The notes under the pieces: generated by a model
Seen by the model: only the letters and a program-made list of their open reading frames with translations
What the model was told of the DNA's origin: nothing
The model's database searches: none
Source: Dactylosporangium sp040605635
GTDB lineage: Bacteria; Actinomycetota; Actinomycetes; Mycobacteriales; Micromonosporaceae
Length of the DNA stretch: 64,000 bases
Direction: 5' to 3'
Assembly: GCF_040605635.1 (NCBI RefSeq)
Contig: NZ_JBEXDG010000007.1
Coordinates: 186,001-250,000, forward strand
Shown here: positions 40,828-49,307 of the stretch, in pieces
Numbering within the stretch: position 1 is the stretch's first letter
Layout of the letters: each line of letters opens with the position of its first letter
Translations under genes and position numbers: made by a program

Positions 40828-41417
40828 GCCGGCGCCGCCCGCTCGAACGTCAGGATCGAAACCCCCGTGTCGAACGCTCGCACGCCCGTCCGCCGGAAGG
40901 GCACCGGTTTGAAGGGTGCGGCGAAGAGCGGCACACCAGAGGCCACCGCGATCGGATTGACCTTGAGGATCAGCTCGTCGATCTCGTCGACCAGCTGGGC
41001 GGCGAGCCTGCCACCGCCGCACAACCAGATGTCGAGACCGTCGCGGCGCTTGAGGTCGCGCACGAACCCGGCGGGGTCGGTGTCCCCGCCCACGAACGTG
41101 ACCGTCGGGTCGACGTCGGTGAGCGTTCTGGAGAAGACGAACTGCTCCATGTGCCGGTATGGGCTGGTCACACCGATGGCGAGGCCTGGCTCATAGGTGC
41201 CGCGGCCCATGACGACGGTGTCGAACCGCCGGTTGGCGACGCCCTCCAGTCCCAGCGGCGCCCGGGCGTGCGTGGGTATGGTCTCGGGCCAGTCGGCGAG
41301 GATCGCCGCCGCGGAGTCGCCCTCGAAGCCGAAGAAGTCGAACTGCCCGTCGGGTCCCGCGATGAAGCCGTCGAGCGTGACGGCCACGAGGTAGATCAGC
41401 TTTCGCATGTCTGTCAC
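40824..41417 (-). CDS. dihydrofolate-reductase-fold protein (RibD C-terminal type)
   Basis: 197 residues. LIYLVAVTLDGFIAGPDG and TVVMGRGTYE at the N-terminus, FVFSRTL and IWLCGGGRLAAQLVDEIDEL later, all typical of the RibD-C/YwjB group. Reduces an unknown pteridine-like or other substrate with NADPH. First gene of the divergent unit next to TetR; its start (41417, or the ATG three codons on) faces paired operators. Confidence 0.87.
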   Translation of the reverse strand: MTDMRKLIYLVAVTLDGFIAGPDGQFDFFGFEGDSAAAILADWPETIPTHARAPLGLEGVANRRFDTVVMGRGTYEPGLAIGVTSPYRHMEQFVFSRTLTDVDPTVTFVGGDTDPAGFVRDLKRRDGLDIWLCGGGRLAAQLVDEIDELILKVNPIAVASGVPLFAAPFKPVPFRRTGVRAFDTGVSILTFERAAPA

Positions 41418-41433
41418 TCATTTCGACTTTGAT

Positions 41434-41486
41434 GTACTGTGGATGCAGTGGTTTGAACGTAGTACTGTGATCGCAGTGGTGTCAAC
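41434..41486. promoter_or_regulatory. two direct-repeat TetR operators
   Basis: Two 25-bp near-identical copies begin at 41434 and 41462 (period 28): GTACTGTGGATGCAGTGG and GTACTGTGATCGCAGTGG, each then T/G, T, G/C, AAC. Each copy holds an ACTG-N6-CAGT inverted repeat. They lie between the reductase and TetR genes and probably bind the TetR protein. Confidence 0.78.
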
Positions 41487-41510
41487 CAGGTCAGTGAGAA
41501 AGGACCAGCG

Positions 41511-42113
41511 ATGCGTCAGAACCCCACCAGACGGACCGCCCTGCTCGACGCCGCCATCGAGGTCCTGGCCGACGAGGGATCGCGGGGGCTGACACTGCGC
41601 GCGGTGGATCAGCAGGCGGAGGTGCCGACGGGCACCACGTCCAACTACTTCAGCAACCGCGCCGACCTGCTGGAGCAGCTCATGCTCCGGGTCCGGGAGC
41701 GGCTCACCCCCGACCCGCGCGAGCTGGCCGAGACGATGCGGGCGACGCCGTCCCGCGACCTCGTGAAGACGCTCATGCACCAGTTGCTCGACCGGACCCG
41801 CCGGGAGCGCAGCAGCCATCTGGCCCTGCTGGAGCTGCGGCTGGAGGCGACCCGCCGACCTGAGCTCGACATCGCACTGACCAGGTTCTTCACCGCGGAC
41901 CTGGAGGCGAATGTGGCGTTCCACGTCGACGCGGGCCTGCCAGGTGACAGCGGTTCGGTGCTGCTGCTCTACCTGGGCATGCTCGGCCTGATCGTCGACG
42001 ACCTCACCATGCCCGAGGTGCTGCGGCCGCACGGGGTGGAGGCACTCGTCGACAACCTGGTCGACCGGCTGTTCCCGCCGCCCGCCGGGGAGGAGGCGGT
42101 CGACCAGGAGTGA
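41511..42113 (+). CDS. TetR-family regulator
   Basis: 200 residues. Helix-turn-helix LTLRAVDQQAEVPTGTTSNYFSNR, TetR-like; C-terminal helices end in a TetR_C-type domain (LLLYLGMLGLIVDDL). Divergent from the reductase/GNAT pair, with two operator copies in the gap, so it probably represses both directions. Confidence 0.9.
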   Translation: MRQNPTRRTALLDAAIEVLADEGSRGLTLRAVDQQAEVPTGTTSNYFSNRADLLEQLMLRVRERLTPDPRELAETMRATPSRDLVKTLMHQLLDRTRRERSSHLALLELRLEATRRPELDIALTRFFTADLEANVAFHVDAGLPGDSGSVLLLYLGMLGLIVDDLTMPEVLRPHGVEALVDNLVDRLFPPPAGEEAVDQE

Positions 42114-42173
42114 CGTGCCACGGGGATGGGGCTGGGTCACACCGAGGTGACCGACCGGCAGCCGAGCGTCGCG

Positions 42174-42385
42174 GAGGAGGAGCCAGGGTCAGGCGGAGCG
42201 GTCGACCGGCAGCGGCGCCATGAAGGTGGTGCCGGGGTCAGTCGGAGGCGATCGCCGGCAGTGTCGCGCCGTGAAGGTCGTGCCAGGGGTCAAGGCGCAG
42301 GCGATCGGCCGGCGGTGACGCGTCAAGGAGGAGCCAGGGCACCAGGGGAGGTGACCGGCCGGCGGTGACGCGTTCGGGGGTGGAT
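42174..42385. repeat. degenerate tandem repeats in a non-genic stretch
   Basis: Between the TetR stop and the stop of the converging membrane-protein gene lie 277 bp without a supported gene. From about 42174 there are four to five imperfect units of roughly 55-60 bp that share pieces such as GGTCAGGCGGAG, CGGCCGGCGGTGACGCGT and GAGGAGCCAGG. The 80-codon frame through them is Arg/Gly/Glu-rich and is taken as chance. Confidence 0.65.
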
Positions 42386-42390
42386 CCGGG

Positions 42391-43707
42391 TCAGGCGGAG
42401 GTTCCGGCGGCGCGGTGCCTGGCGCGGACGGCGGACGGCTGCAACTGCGAAGGGCCGGTCACCGGGGCGAGCGCCATCCGCTGCGGCGGCGCGAAGACCG
42501 GCGCTGACATCAGCGTTGCGTTGGGCTGCGACGGTACGACACCCCGTGGGCCCGCGGTCGGATCCTGCGACCACGACGAGGTCCGCGACCGGGTGGGGTC
42601 CTGCGCGTGCGGCAGCTCCTGCACGCCTGTCCAGACCTGCGTGCGTGCCCACTCCGGCGCGGGCAACGGCTGCGCGGACGACGGGTGGGCGGGCGACGGG
42701 TGAGCCGGCGACGGGTGAGCCGGCGACGGGTGAGCCGGCGACGAATGCGCGGGCATCGACCTGGTGGGCAGCGAGCGGGACGGAAGGGGGAATGACGGTG
42801 TCCGGAGGTGGTTCGCTGGGCGGTCTGTGTGCGCGGTGACCGAGTCGTCCGCAGCGCGGCGCGGCGACGGGACGTTGTGCAGTGGCTGTGGCGCAAACCG
42901 GGGCGGTGTCGGAAACGTGGCCGGCGGGGCGATCGCGTGGCCGTGGAACCTCGGTTGCGCGGCGGGCCGCATGTGGTGCGGGCGCTTCTCAGCGCTGGCG
43001 GCGGACGCGGGCTGCGTCGAGGTCGCGAAGGCCTGGTCGGCGGCGTCGGAGACGACGGGCATGCGCCGCGTCCGCTGCGCGGAGGACGCCGGTGCGTGGC
43101 GGGGCAGCGGGACAGCGGATGGCAGCGGCGCCTGGTCGGCGTACATCGGCACGGCGGACGTCGGAGCCGCGGACGCCGGTGCGTGGCGGGGCAGCGGGAC
43201 AGCGGATGGCAGCGGCGCCTGGTCGGCGGCGTACATCGGCACGGCGGACGTCGGAGCTGCGGCAGCAAAGGTGGGAGCCGGAGCAGCAAAGACCTGGACC
43301 GGAGCAGCGAACGCGGGGTGCGAACCAGCGGACGCCGGCGCGCCGGGTGCCGGGGGCATCGGCGGAGGCTCGGTGTACGTCCGGGCGGCCGCCGGGTGTG
43401 GGCGTGACCGGCGGGCTGAGGCGGTCCGCCGGCGGCTGTACGCGCGGAACGTTCCGGCGAGCGCGGCGGCCGTCAGCGTCGCGGGCAGCACCAGGACGAT
43501 GCGCCCGACGAGGATGACGCCACCGAGGACGAGCACCTTCGCCGCCCAGCCGGACAGGGCGAGGCCGACCGTCACGCACAGGAGGCGGAGCTTCGGCGGG
43601 TTGCCGGGCAGGAAGCCGGCCGCGGCGGTGATGAGGCCGCCGATCAGGTAGCAGGTGAGGAGCATTGTCCCCGCCGTGCCGCCGAGGTCGAGAACGTTCT
43701 GGTGCAC
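42391..43707 (-). CDS. membrane protein with long repetitive Pro/Ala/Ser tail
   Basis: 438 residues, GTG start just after GGAGG. Three hydrophobic segments (about 14-32, 42-60, 64-85), then an Arg-rich stop-transfer stretch and a low-complexity tail of about 340 residues. The tail carries two copies of a block of about 28 residues (TSAVPMYADQAPLPSAVPLP...), and five SPAHP repeats near residue 320. Tail composition suggests an unstructured cytoplasmic or wall-spanning segment. No family recognised; length of tail likely varies between strains. Divergent from the kinase gene, so possibly part of its system. Confidence 0.65.
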   Translation of the reverse strand: MHQNVLDLGGTAGTMLLTCYLIGGLITAAAGFLPGNPPKLRLLCVTVGLALSGWAAKVLVLGGVILVGRIVLVLPATLTAAALAGTFRAYSRRRTASARRSRPHPAAARTYTEPPPMPPAPGAPASAGSHPAFAAPVQVFAAPAPTFAAAAPTSAVPMYAADQAPLPSAVPLPRHAPASAAPTSAVPMYADQAPLPSAVPLPRHAPASSAQRTRRMPVVSDAADQAFATSTQPASAASAEKRPHHMRPAAQPRFHGHAIAPPATFPTPPRFAPQPLHNVPSPRRAADDSVTAHTDRPANHLRTPSFPLPSRSLPTRSMPAHSSPAHPSPAHPSPAHPSPAHPSSAQPLPAPEWARTQVWTGVQELPHAQDPTRSRTSSWSQDPTAGPRGVVPSQPNATLMSAPVFAPPQRMALAPVTGPSQLQPSAVRARHRAAGTSA

Positions 43708-43887
43708 AATGCCTCCGAGCCGCGCAAACCCGCCGTCCCATGACGGTAGGTGATCGGGTGCAGTCCGGTTGTCAACAGATCAGGTGAGGTTGCACGGAAG
43801 GCAGGCGTCGTGATCCTCGCGACGGTCGGGGCGCCGTGCGGTGTGCCGATTGCGTGCTTGGGTGATCGATCGGGTACACCTTTGTGC

Positions 43888-46626
43888 ATGACCGCCGCGC
43901 CCGCCCTCGTCGCCGACCGATATCGCCTGTTTGAACCACTCGGGGCGGGCGGGATGGGCAGGGTGTGGCGCGCCCGGGACGAGACGCTCGGGCGGGACGT
44001 CGCCGTGAAGCAGATCATCCTGCCGCCGGAGCTGCTCGACAGCGCACGCGACGTCGCGATGGAGCGGACACTGCGCGAGGCACGCGCGGCGGCGCGGCTG
44101 ACCCATCCGAATGTGGTCCGCGTGTATGACGTGCTCGCCTTCGACGGGCAGCCGTGGCTCATCATGGAGTACGTGCCGTCGCGGTCGCTGGACCAGACGC
44201 TGCGCGCCGACGGGCCGCTCCCCCCACGCAGGGTCGCGGAGATCGGGCTCGCGGTCCTCGTCGCGCTGCAGGCGGCGCACCGCGTCGGTGTCCATCACCG
44301 CGACATCAAGCCCGGCAACGTCCTGCTCGGCGACGACGGCCGGGTCGTCCTCACCGACTTCGGCATCGCCCGCATCGAGGGCGACGGTCACGTCACGCGC
44401 ACCGGTCTGGTCCTCGGCTCACCCGAGTACATCGCCCCCGAGCGGGCCCGGGACGGCACCGCCGGCGCCGCCGGGGACCTGTGGTCGCTGGGCGCCACGC
44501 TGTACGCCGCGGTGGAGGGCCGCTCCCCGTACGGGCGCGGCTCCGCCATGGAAACCCTCATGGCCCTCGCCTCCGACGAGCTCGACCCGCCGCAGCGCGC
44601 CGGCGCGCTCGCCCCCGCGCTGCGCGGCCTGCTGCGCAAGGACCCGCGGGCCCGGGCGGGGTTCGCCGAGACCGAGGAACGCCTCCGCGCCGCCCTCGTC
44701 GCCCCCACCGAACGCCGCCGCCGGTCATGGCTGAGCGGCTGGGGCCGTTCGACCCCGGCGCCGACGCCACCCGCGCCGCCCGTCCCCGCGCAGCGCCCCG
44801 CACCGGCCGACCCGCCGACCGTCGTCCAGCCCCGCACCCGCCAAGACCCGCCGACGGTCGTCCAGTCCCTTCCTCCGGTTGCGGCCGCCGCGACGGAACG
44901 TCCAGCTCCCGCCGATCCCGCCCCCAGCGATGCTCCCGCCTTCGAGCAGGCCGCTCCGCCCACGCAGCGGGCAGCGGAAGCCGTGACGGCCCAGGAGGAG
45001 GCCCCGGAGGCGCAGGCTGAGGCAGAGGCGCAGGCGGAAGCCACGAGGCAAGCGGAAGCCGCGGCACAGGCGGAAGCCGACCGGCAGGCGGCAGCCGAAG
45101 CGAAGGCCGAGGCCGACCGGCAAGCAGCAGCTGAAGCACAGGCGCTGGCAGAGGCCGCGGCACTCGCCGAAGCTGAGGCGCAGGCGGAAGCCACGAGGCG
45201 AGCAGAAGCCGCGGCACAGGCGGAAGCCGACCGGCAGGCGGCAGCCGAAGCGAAGGCCGAGGCCGACCGGCAAGCAGCAGCTGAAGCACAGGCGCAGGCT
45301 GAGGCAGAGGCGCAAGCGGAAGCCGCGAGGCAGGCGGAGGCCGCGGCGCTGGCAGAGGCCGCGGCACTCGCCGAAGCTGAGGCGCGGGCAGAAACCGCGA
45401 GGCAGGCGGCGGAGGACGCGCGGGCCCAGGCTGCGGCACGCGCGGAGGCCGAGGCCCTCGCAGAAGCCAAGCTCCGTGCGGAGGCCGAGGCGCAAGCGGC
45501 GGCCGACGCGCAGGCAGCAGCCGAAGCACAGGCCGAAGCCGCTAGGCAGGCGGCAGAGGACGCGCGGGCCGAAGCCGCGGCACGCGCGGAAGCCGAAGCC
45601 CGAGCGGCAGCCGAGGCGAAGGCGGCGGCAGAGGCGCAGGCGGCAGCCGACGCGCGAGCAGCGGCTGAGGCGCAAGCAGCAGCCGACGCGCGAGCAGCGG
45701 CTGAGCAGCGGGCCGACGCCGAGACGCTGGCGGCCGGGGCGGGTGCTGGGGTTGCGGGCGCTGAGACCGAGGTGGCGGAGCGCGGTGACGGTGCCGGTGG
45801 TGGGCGGGGTGTGGATGGCACGGCGCCGGTAGCACCGGGTGGAGTGTCCGGGACGGCCGGCGGTCCGGCATCCGTCTCGGACGGGGCGGCTCCGCCGCTG
45901 GTCGGGGACGGTGGTCGTACACGCGGAAAACCCCCTGTGAAAGTGCTTGCGGCCGTCGGTGGGGCCCTCGTCATCGTCGTGCTGCTCGCGTGGGTGGTGG
46001 TGCGGCAGGGTGGGGACGACAGCAACAAGACCGCGGCGCCGGCCGGTTCGGTGCGGTCGACGGCGGCTGCCACGAGCGCGGCGGCCGAGTCGCCGAGTGC
46101 GGCGGCGTCCAGTGAGCCGGCCGGGACCGGGCCGTCGGCGACGCCTTCGTCGGAGCCTGCGCCGGAGCCGGGTGGGACGGGGCAGTTGCCGCCGTTGCCG
46201 GCCGGGTGGATCGACTATCGCGATCCGTCAGGGTTCTCGGTGTACGTGCCGGCCGGTTGGCGGCGGTCGAAGGAGGGCTCGATCGTGTACTTCCGCGGTG
46301 ACGGGCGCGTCCTGGGCATCGACCAGACGGACCAGCCGAAGTCGGACCCGGTGAAGGACTGGCAGACGCAGCGGGACTCGCGGCTGGCGAGGGGCGACTT
46401 CCCCGGGTACGCGGAGGTCCACATCCAGCCGGTACCGTACTTCGTGACCGCGGCGGACTGGGAGTTCACGTTCGCGCGGGGGGCGCGGCAGCACGTCAAC
46501 AACCGGGGGGTGGTCACGTCGCCGAAGCAGGCGTACGGCTTCTACTGGCAGACCACCGACGCCGACTGGGCCGCGGCCAGGCCGTCCCTGGACCTGGTGT
46601 TCGCCAGCTTCCGGCCGAAACCGTGA
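43888..46626 (+). CDS. transmembrane Ser/Thr protein kinase with long Ala/Glu helix
   Basis: 912 residues. Kinase domain about 8-270: GAGGMGRV loop, Lys41 (VAVKQ), catalytic Asp139 in HHRDIKPGN, Asp157 in DFG, and SPEYIAPER. A Pro-rich linker (about 285-365) is followed by about 245 residues (370-615) of almost pure Ala/Glu/Gln/Arg/Lys repeats (AEAQAEA, AEADRQAAAEAKAEA), predicted as one very long helix or coiled coil. One membrane helix (about 684-705) puts a C-terminal domain (about 765-912, WIDYRDPSGFSVYVPAGWRR) outside. No PASTA domains. The stop overlaps the phosphatase-like gene (GTGA). Confidence 0.92.
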   Translation: MTAAPALVADRYRLFEPLGAGGMGRVWRARDETLGRDVAVKQIILPPELLDSARDVAMERTLREARAAARLTHPNVVRVYDVLAFDGQPWLIMEYVPSRSLDQTLRADGPLPPRRVAEIGLAVLVALQAAHRVGVHHRDIKPGNVLLGDDGRVVLTDFGIARIEGDGHVTRTGLVLGSPEYIAPERARDGTAGAAGDLWSLGATLYAAVEGRSPYGRGSAMETLMALASDELDPPQRAGALAPALRGLLRKDPRARAGFAETEERLRAALVAPTERRRRSWLSGWGRSTPAPTPPAPPVPAQRPAPADPPTVVQPRTRQDPPTVVQSLPPVAAAATERPAPADPAPSDAPAFEQAAPPTQRAAEAVTAQEEAPEAQAEAEAQAEATRQAEAAAQAEADRQAAAEAKAEADRQAAAEAQALAEAAALAEAEAQAEATRRAEAAAQAEADRQAAAEAKAEADRQAAAEAQAQAEAEAQAEAARQAEAAALAEAAALAEAEARAETARQAAEDARAQAAARAEAEALAEAKLRAEAEAQAAADAQAAAEAQAEAARQAAEDARAEAAARAEAEARAAAEAKAAAEAQAAADARAAAEAQAAADARAAAEQRADAETLAAGAGAGVAGAETEVAERGDGAGGGRGVDGTAPVAPGGVSGTAGGPASVSDGAAPPLVGDGGRTRGKPPVKVLAAVGGALVIVVLLAWVVVRQGGDDSNKTAAPAGSVRSTAAATSAAAESPSAAASSEPAGTGPSATPSSEPAPEPGGTGQLPPLPAGWIDYRDPSGFSVYVPAGWRRSKEGSIVYFRGDGRVLGIDQTDQPKSDPVKDWQTQRDSRLARGDFPGYAEVHIQPVPYFVTAADWEFTFARGARQHVNNRGVVTSPKQAYGFYWQTTDADWAAARPSLDLVFASFRPKP
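45000..45735 (+). repeat. Ala/Glu-coding repeats inside the kinase gene
   Basis: Many in-frame 6- to 21-bp units such as GAAGCCGAGGC and GACCGGCAGGCGGCAGCC recur, including a duplicated block of about 150 bp (start about 45040 and 45190). Such DNA is prone to unit gain or loss without breaking frame. Confidence 0.8.
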
Positions 46627-47048
46627 TCGCGCACTGGCCGCAGGACACGCCGGGGCTGCTGCGGTTGCCGTCGGGGTTGACGGTCCGAGGGCGGGCGTTG
46701 TCGAAGCCTGTCCCCGACGGCCCGGTGCCGACGCTCGGCGTCTACGGCCTCGGGCGCGAGCCGGCGGCGACGGCGTGGCCGCAGCGGTGGGTCCGGTGGC
46801 CGGACTTCGGGCTGCCACGGGACCGCGACGCGTTCCGGGCGGCCCTCGAGGAGGCGTTGGTGGAGGCGCGGACGGGCCGGGTCGAGTTCGGCTGCGGCGG
46901 CGGGCGGGGCAGGACCGGGACGGCGCTCGCCTGCCTGGCGGTCCTCGACGGCGTACCGGCCGGTGAGGCCGTCGCATACGTGCGGCAGCACTACTCCCGG
47001 CACGCCGTCGAGACACCATGGCAGCGTGGGTTCGTCAAACGGTTCTAG
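46623..47048 (+). CDS. tyrosine/dual-specificity phosphatase-like protein
   Basis: 141 residues, GTG start inside the kinase stop. The P-loop is C91-G-G-G-R-G-R97-T-G (C-x5-R-T) and a W59-P-D61 general-acid loop lies before it (RWVRWPDFGLPRD), so the protein has the full cysteine-phosphatase set in a small fold. It probably dephosphorylates phosphotyrosine or phosphoserine residues or phosphorylated small molecules. Coupling to the kinase gene suggests opposing or linked signalling. Its stop codon overlaps that of the converging GH3 gene. Confidence 0.85.
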   Translation: MIAHWPQDTPGLLRLPSGLTVRGRALSKPVPDGPVPTLGVYGLGREPAATAWPQRWVRWPDFGLPRDRDAFRAALEEALVEARTGRVEFGCGGGRGRTGTALACLAVLDGVPAGEAVAYVRQHYSRHAVETPWQRGFVKRF

Positions 47049-49213
47049 TTCACGGACGCGGCCAGCTTCTCGATCGCGGCGGGGCTGAACGCCTCGCCGG
47101 CGAAGACCGCGAGCCGGGCCAGGGGCAGGCTGCCCATCAGCGTCAGCATCTCCGGGTCGGCGACGGTGTGCGCCATGACGCCCGACTCGCCGCCGCCGGC
47201 GGCGAGGGACGCGAACACCTCGCCGAGCGCCTGGGCGCCCCTCGGGTCGCTGAGCCATTCCGCGATCGTCGACTCGCCCGTCAGCGGGACCCGGACCTCG
47301 TCGCCCTCGACGGTGGCGGTGGCGGTGACCCGCAGGTCGCGGGAGGAGGCGCCGATCTCGATCTGGTACTCGCCGCCCTCGACGACCCAGCGGGACACGC
47401 GGGTGTCCCAGTAGGCGAGGTCGTCACGGGCGATCGTCAGGTCCACCGCGACGGTCGTGCCGGCGGGGATCGCGACGTTGGCGAACGCCTTGAGCTCCCG
47501 GGGCGCGCGGCGGACGGCGGAGCCGGGCAGGGAAACGTATGCCTGCACGACCTCGCGGCCGTCGCGGTCGCCGGTGTTGGTGACGTCGAGCCGCACCGTC
47601 AGGCCCGCTCGGGTTTCGTCGGCGGCCGCCGGGCCGTAGGCGAAGGTGGTGTACGACAGGCCGTGGCCGAACGGGTACGCGACCTGCTGCCCGCGGGCGT
47701 CGAAGCCGCGGTACCCGATGTGGATGCCCTCGCCGTAGCGGACGTGCCCGTGCTCGCCGGGGAAGTCGAGGTGCGACGGGTGGTCGGCGAGGTGCAGCGG
47801 GATCGTCTCGGTGAGCCGGCCCGACGGGTTGACCCGGCCGAACAGGACATCGGCGAGCGCGCCGCCGCCGGCCTGGCCGAGCAGCCAGCTCTCGACGATC
47901 GCGGGCACGGCCGCGTCCCACGGGCCGGTGCGCAGGACCGCGCCGTTGGACAGCACGACGACGGTGCGCGGGTTGACGGCCGCGACCCGTTCGATGAGCT
48001 CGACGTGCGCTGCCGGCAGGTCGATCGACTCGCGGTCGGCGCCCTCGGTCTCGCGGTCCGTGCCGGCGAACACGATCGCTGCGGCCGCTTCCCCGGCCAG
48101 GGCGACGGCGGCGTCGATGTCGTCGTACCCGGGCGCGAACGTGACCGGCCCCGCGGCAAGCTCGGTGATCGCGTCGAGCGCGTTGTCGAGCCTGGTCGGA
48201 TTGATCTGTGAGCTGCCACCGCCCTGGAACCTCGGCGTTCGTGCGTACTCGCCCAGGACCGCGACGCTGGTGCCGGCCGTCAGCGGCAGGCTGTGCCGCT
48301 CGTTCTTGAGCACGACGATGGCGCGGCCGGCGACCTCACGGGCGAGCGCGTGGTGCTCCGCCTCGTCATATGCGGCGCCGGTACGTCCCGCGAGTGCCTT
48401 TTCGACGAGCGTGGTGACGCGCTGGACGGCGGTGTCCAATGTGGACTCCGGGAGGTCTCCGCTGTTCACGGCCTCGACGAGGCGGCGGTCGCCTTCCGGG
48501 TCGGGGCCGGGCATGGTGAGGTCGAGTCCGGCGCGGACCGCCTCGACCCGGTCGGCGACGGCGCCCCAGTCGGACACGACGAGACCCTCGTAGCCCCATT
48601 CGCCGCGCAGCACCTCCGTGAGCAGCCAGTGGTGCTGGGACGCAAGGACCCCGTTGACGCGGTTGTACGAGCACATGACCGTCCACGGCTTCGCCTGCGT
48701 GACGACCCGCTGGAACGCGCGCAGGTAGATCTCGCGCAGCGTGCGCTCGTCGACGTCGGCGGAGACCCGCATCCGGTCGGTCTCCTGGCTGTTGACGGCG
48801 AAGTGCTTCAGCGACGCGCCGACGCCGCGGCTCTGCAGGCCTTTGACCCATTCGGTGGCGAGGACGCCGGTGAGCAGCGGGTCCTCGGCGAAGTACTCGA
48901 AGTTGCGGCCGCCGAGCGGGCTGCGCTTGAGGTTGATGCCGGGGCCGAGGAGCACCTGGACGTCCATGGCTCGCGCCTCGTCGCCGAGCGCCTCGCCGAC
49001 CCTCCTGGCGAGCTGCGGGTCCCAGGTCGAGCCGAGGGCGACGGCGGGCGGGAAGCAGGTGGCGGGTTCACTGTCGAGGAGGCCACCGCCGGGCGCCGCC
49101 TTCCTGACGCCGTGCGGGCCGTCGGTCAGCATGATGTCGGGCACGCCGGTGACGGCGGTGCTGCGCCAGAAGCTGCTGCCGCTGGTGACTGCGGCCTTCT
49201 CCTCGAGGTCCAT
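47045..49213 (-). CDS. glycoside hydrolase family 3 beta-glycosidase
   Basis: 722 residues from the ATG; the longer frame starts inside the regulatory gap. N-domain MLTDGPHGVRK, GRNFEYFAEDPLL, KHFAVNSQETDR; catalytic nucleophile Asp at about residue 213 in GLVVSDWGAV; middle domain with the acid-base region; C-terminal fibronectin-III-like domain (VRLDVTNTGDRDGREVVQAYV). No signal peptide, so cytoplasmic, cutting imported beta-glucosides or xylosides. Divergent from a TetR gene that probably controls it. Confidence 0.93.
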   Translation of the reverse strand: MDLEEKAAVTSGSSFWRSTAVTGVPDIMLTDGPHGVRKAAPGGGLLDSEPATCFPPAVALGSTWDPQLARRVGEALGDEARAMDVQVLLGPGINLKRSPLGGRNFEYFAEDPLLTGVLATEWVKGLQSRGVGASLKHFAVNSQETDRMRVSADVDERTLREIYLRAFQRVVTQAKPWTVMCSYNRVNGVLASQHHWLLTEVLRGEWGYEGLVVSDWGAVADRVEAVRAGLDLTMPGPDPEGDRRLVEAVNSGDLPESTLDTAVQRVTTLVEKALAGRTGAAYDEAEHHALAREVAGRAIVVLKNERHSLPLTAGTSVAVLGEYARTPRFQGGGSSQINPTRLDNALDAITELAAGPVTFAPGYDDIDAAVALAGEAAAAIVFAGTDRETEGADRESIDLPAAHVELIERVAAVNPRTVVVLSNGAVLRTGPWDAAVPAIVESWLLGQAGGGALADVLFGRVNPSGRLTETIPLHLADHPSHLDFPGEHGHVRYGEGIHIGYRGFDARGQQVAYPFGHGLSYTTFAYGPAAADETRAGLTVRLDVTNTGDRDGREVVQAYVSLPGSAVRRAPRELKAFANVAIPAGTTVAVDLTIARDDLAYWDTRVSRWVVEGGEYQIEIGASSRDLRVTATATVEGDEVRVPLTGESTIAEWLSDPRGAQALGEVFASLAAGGGESGVMAHTVADPEMLTLMGSLPLARLAVFAGEAFSPAAIEKLAASVN

Positions 49214-49307
49214 GGCTGGTCGCCCTTCACTACTGAGCACTTGTAAAGTATTAGGTACCAGGTAAGGTAGCGTCACTGACCTCGATGCGACAAGGGGGAC
49301 GGCCCGG
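49214..49307. promoter_or_regulatory. divergent promoter between GH3 and TetR genes
   Basis: 94 bp with a locally AT-richer centre (GTAAAGTATTAGG). The best symmetric element is TACCAGGTA (49256-49264). No stronger inverted repeat was found by eye, so the operator is only suggested. Confidence 0.3.

Noticed and set aside
42126..42368. 80-codon frame after the TetR gene
   Set aside because: It runs through degenerate repeats, is Arg/Gly/Glu-rich and has no ribosome site.
44388..46073. Long Ala/Ser-rich frame antisense to the kinase
   Set aside because: It mirrors the Ala/Glu repeats on the other strand; the kinase frame has clear catalytic motifs.
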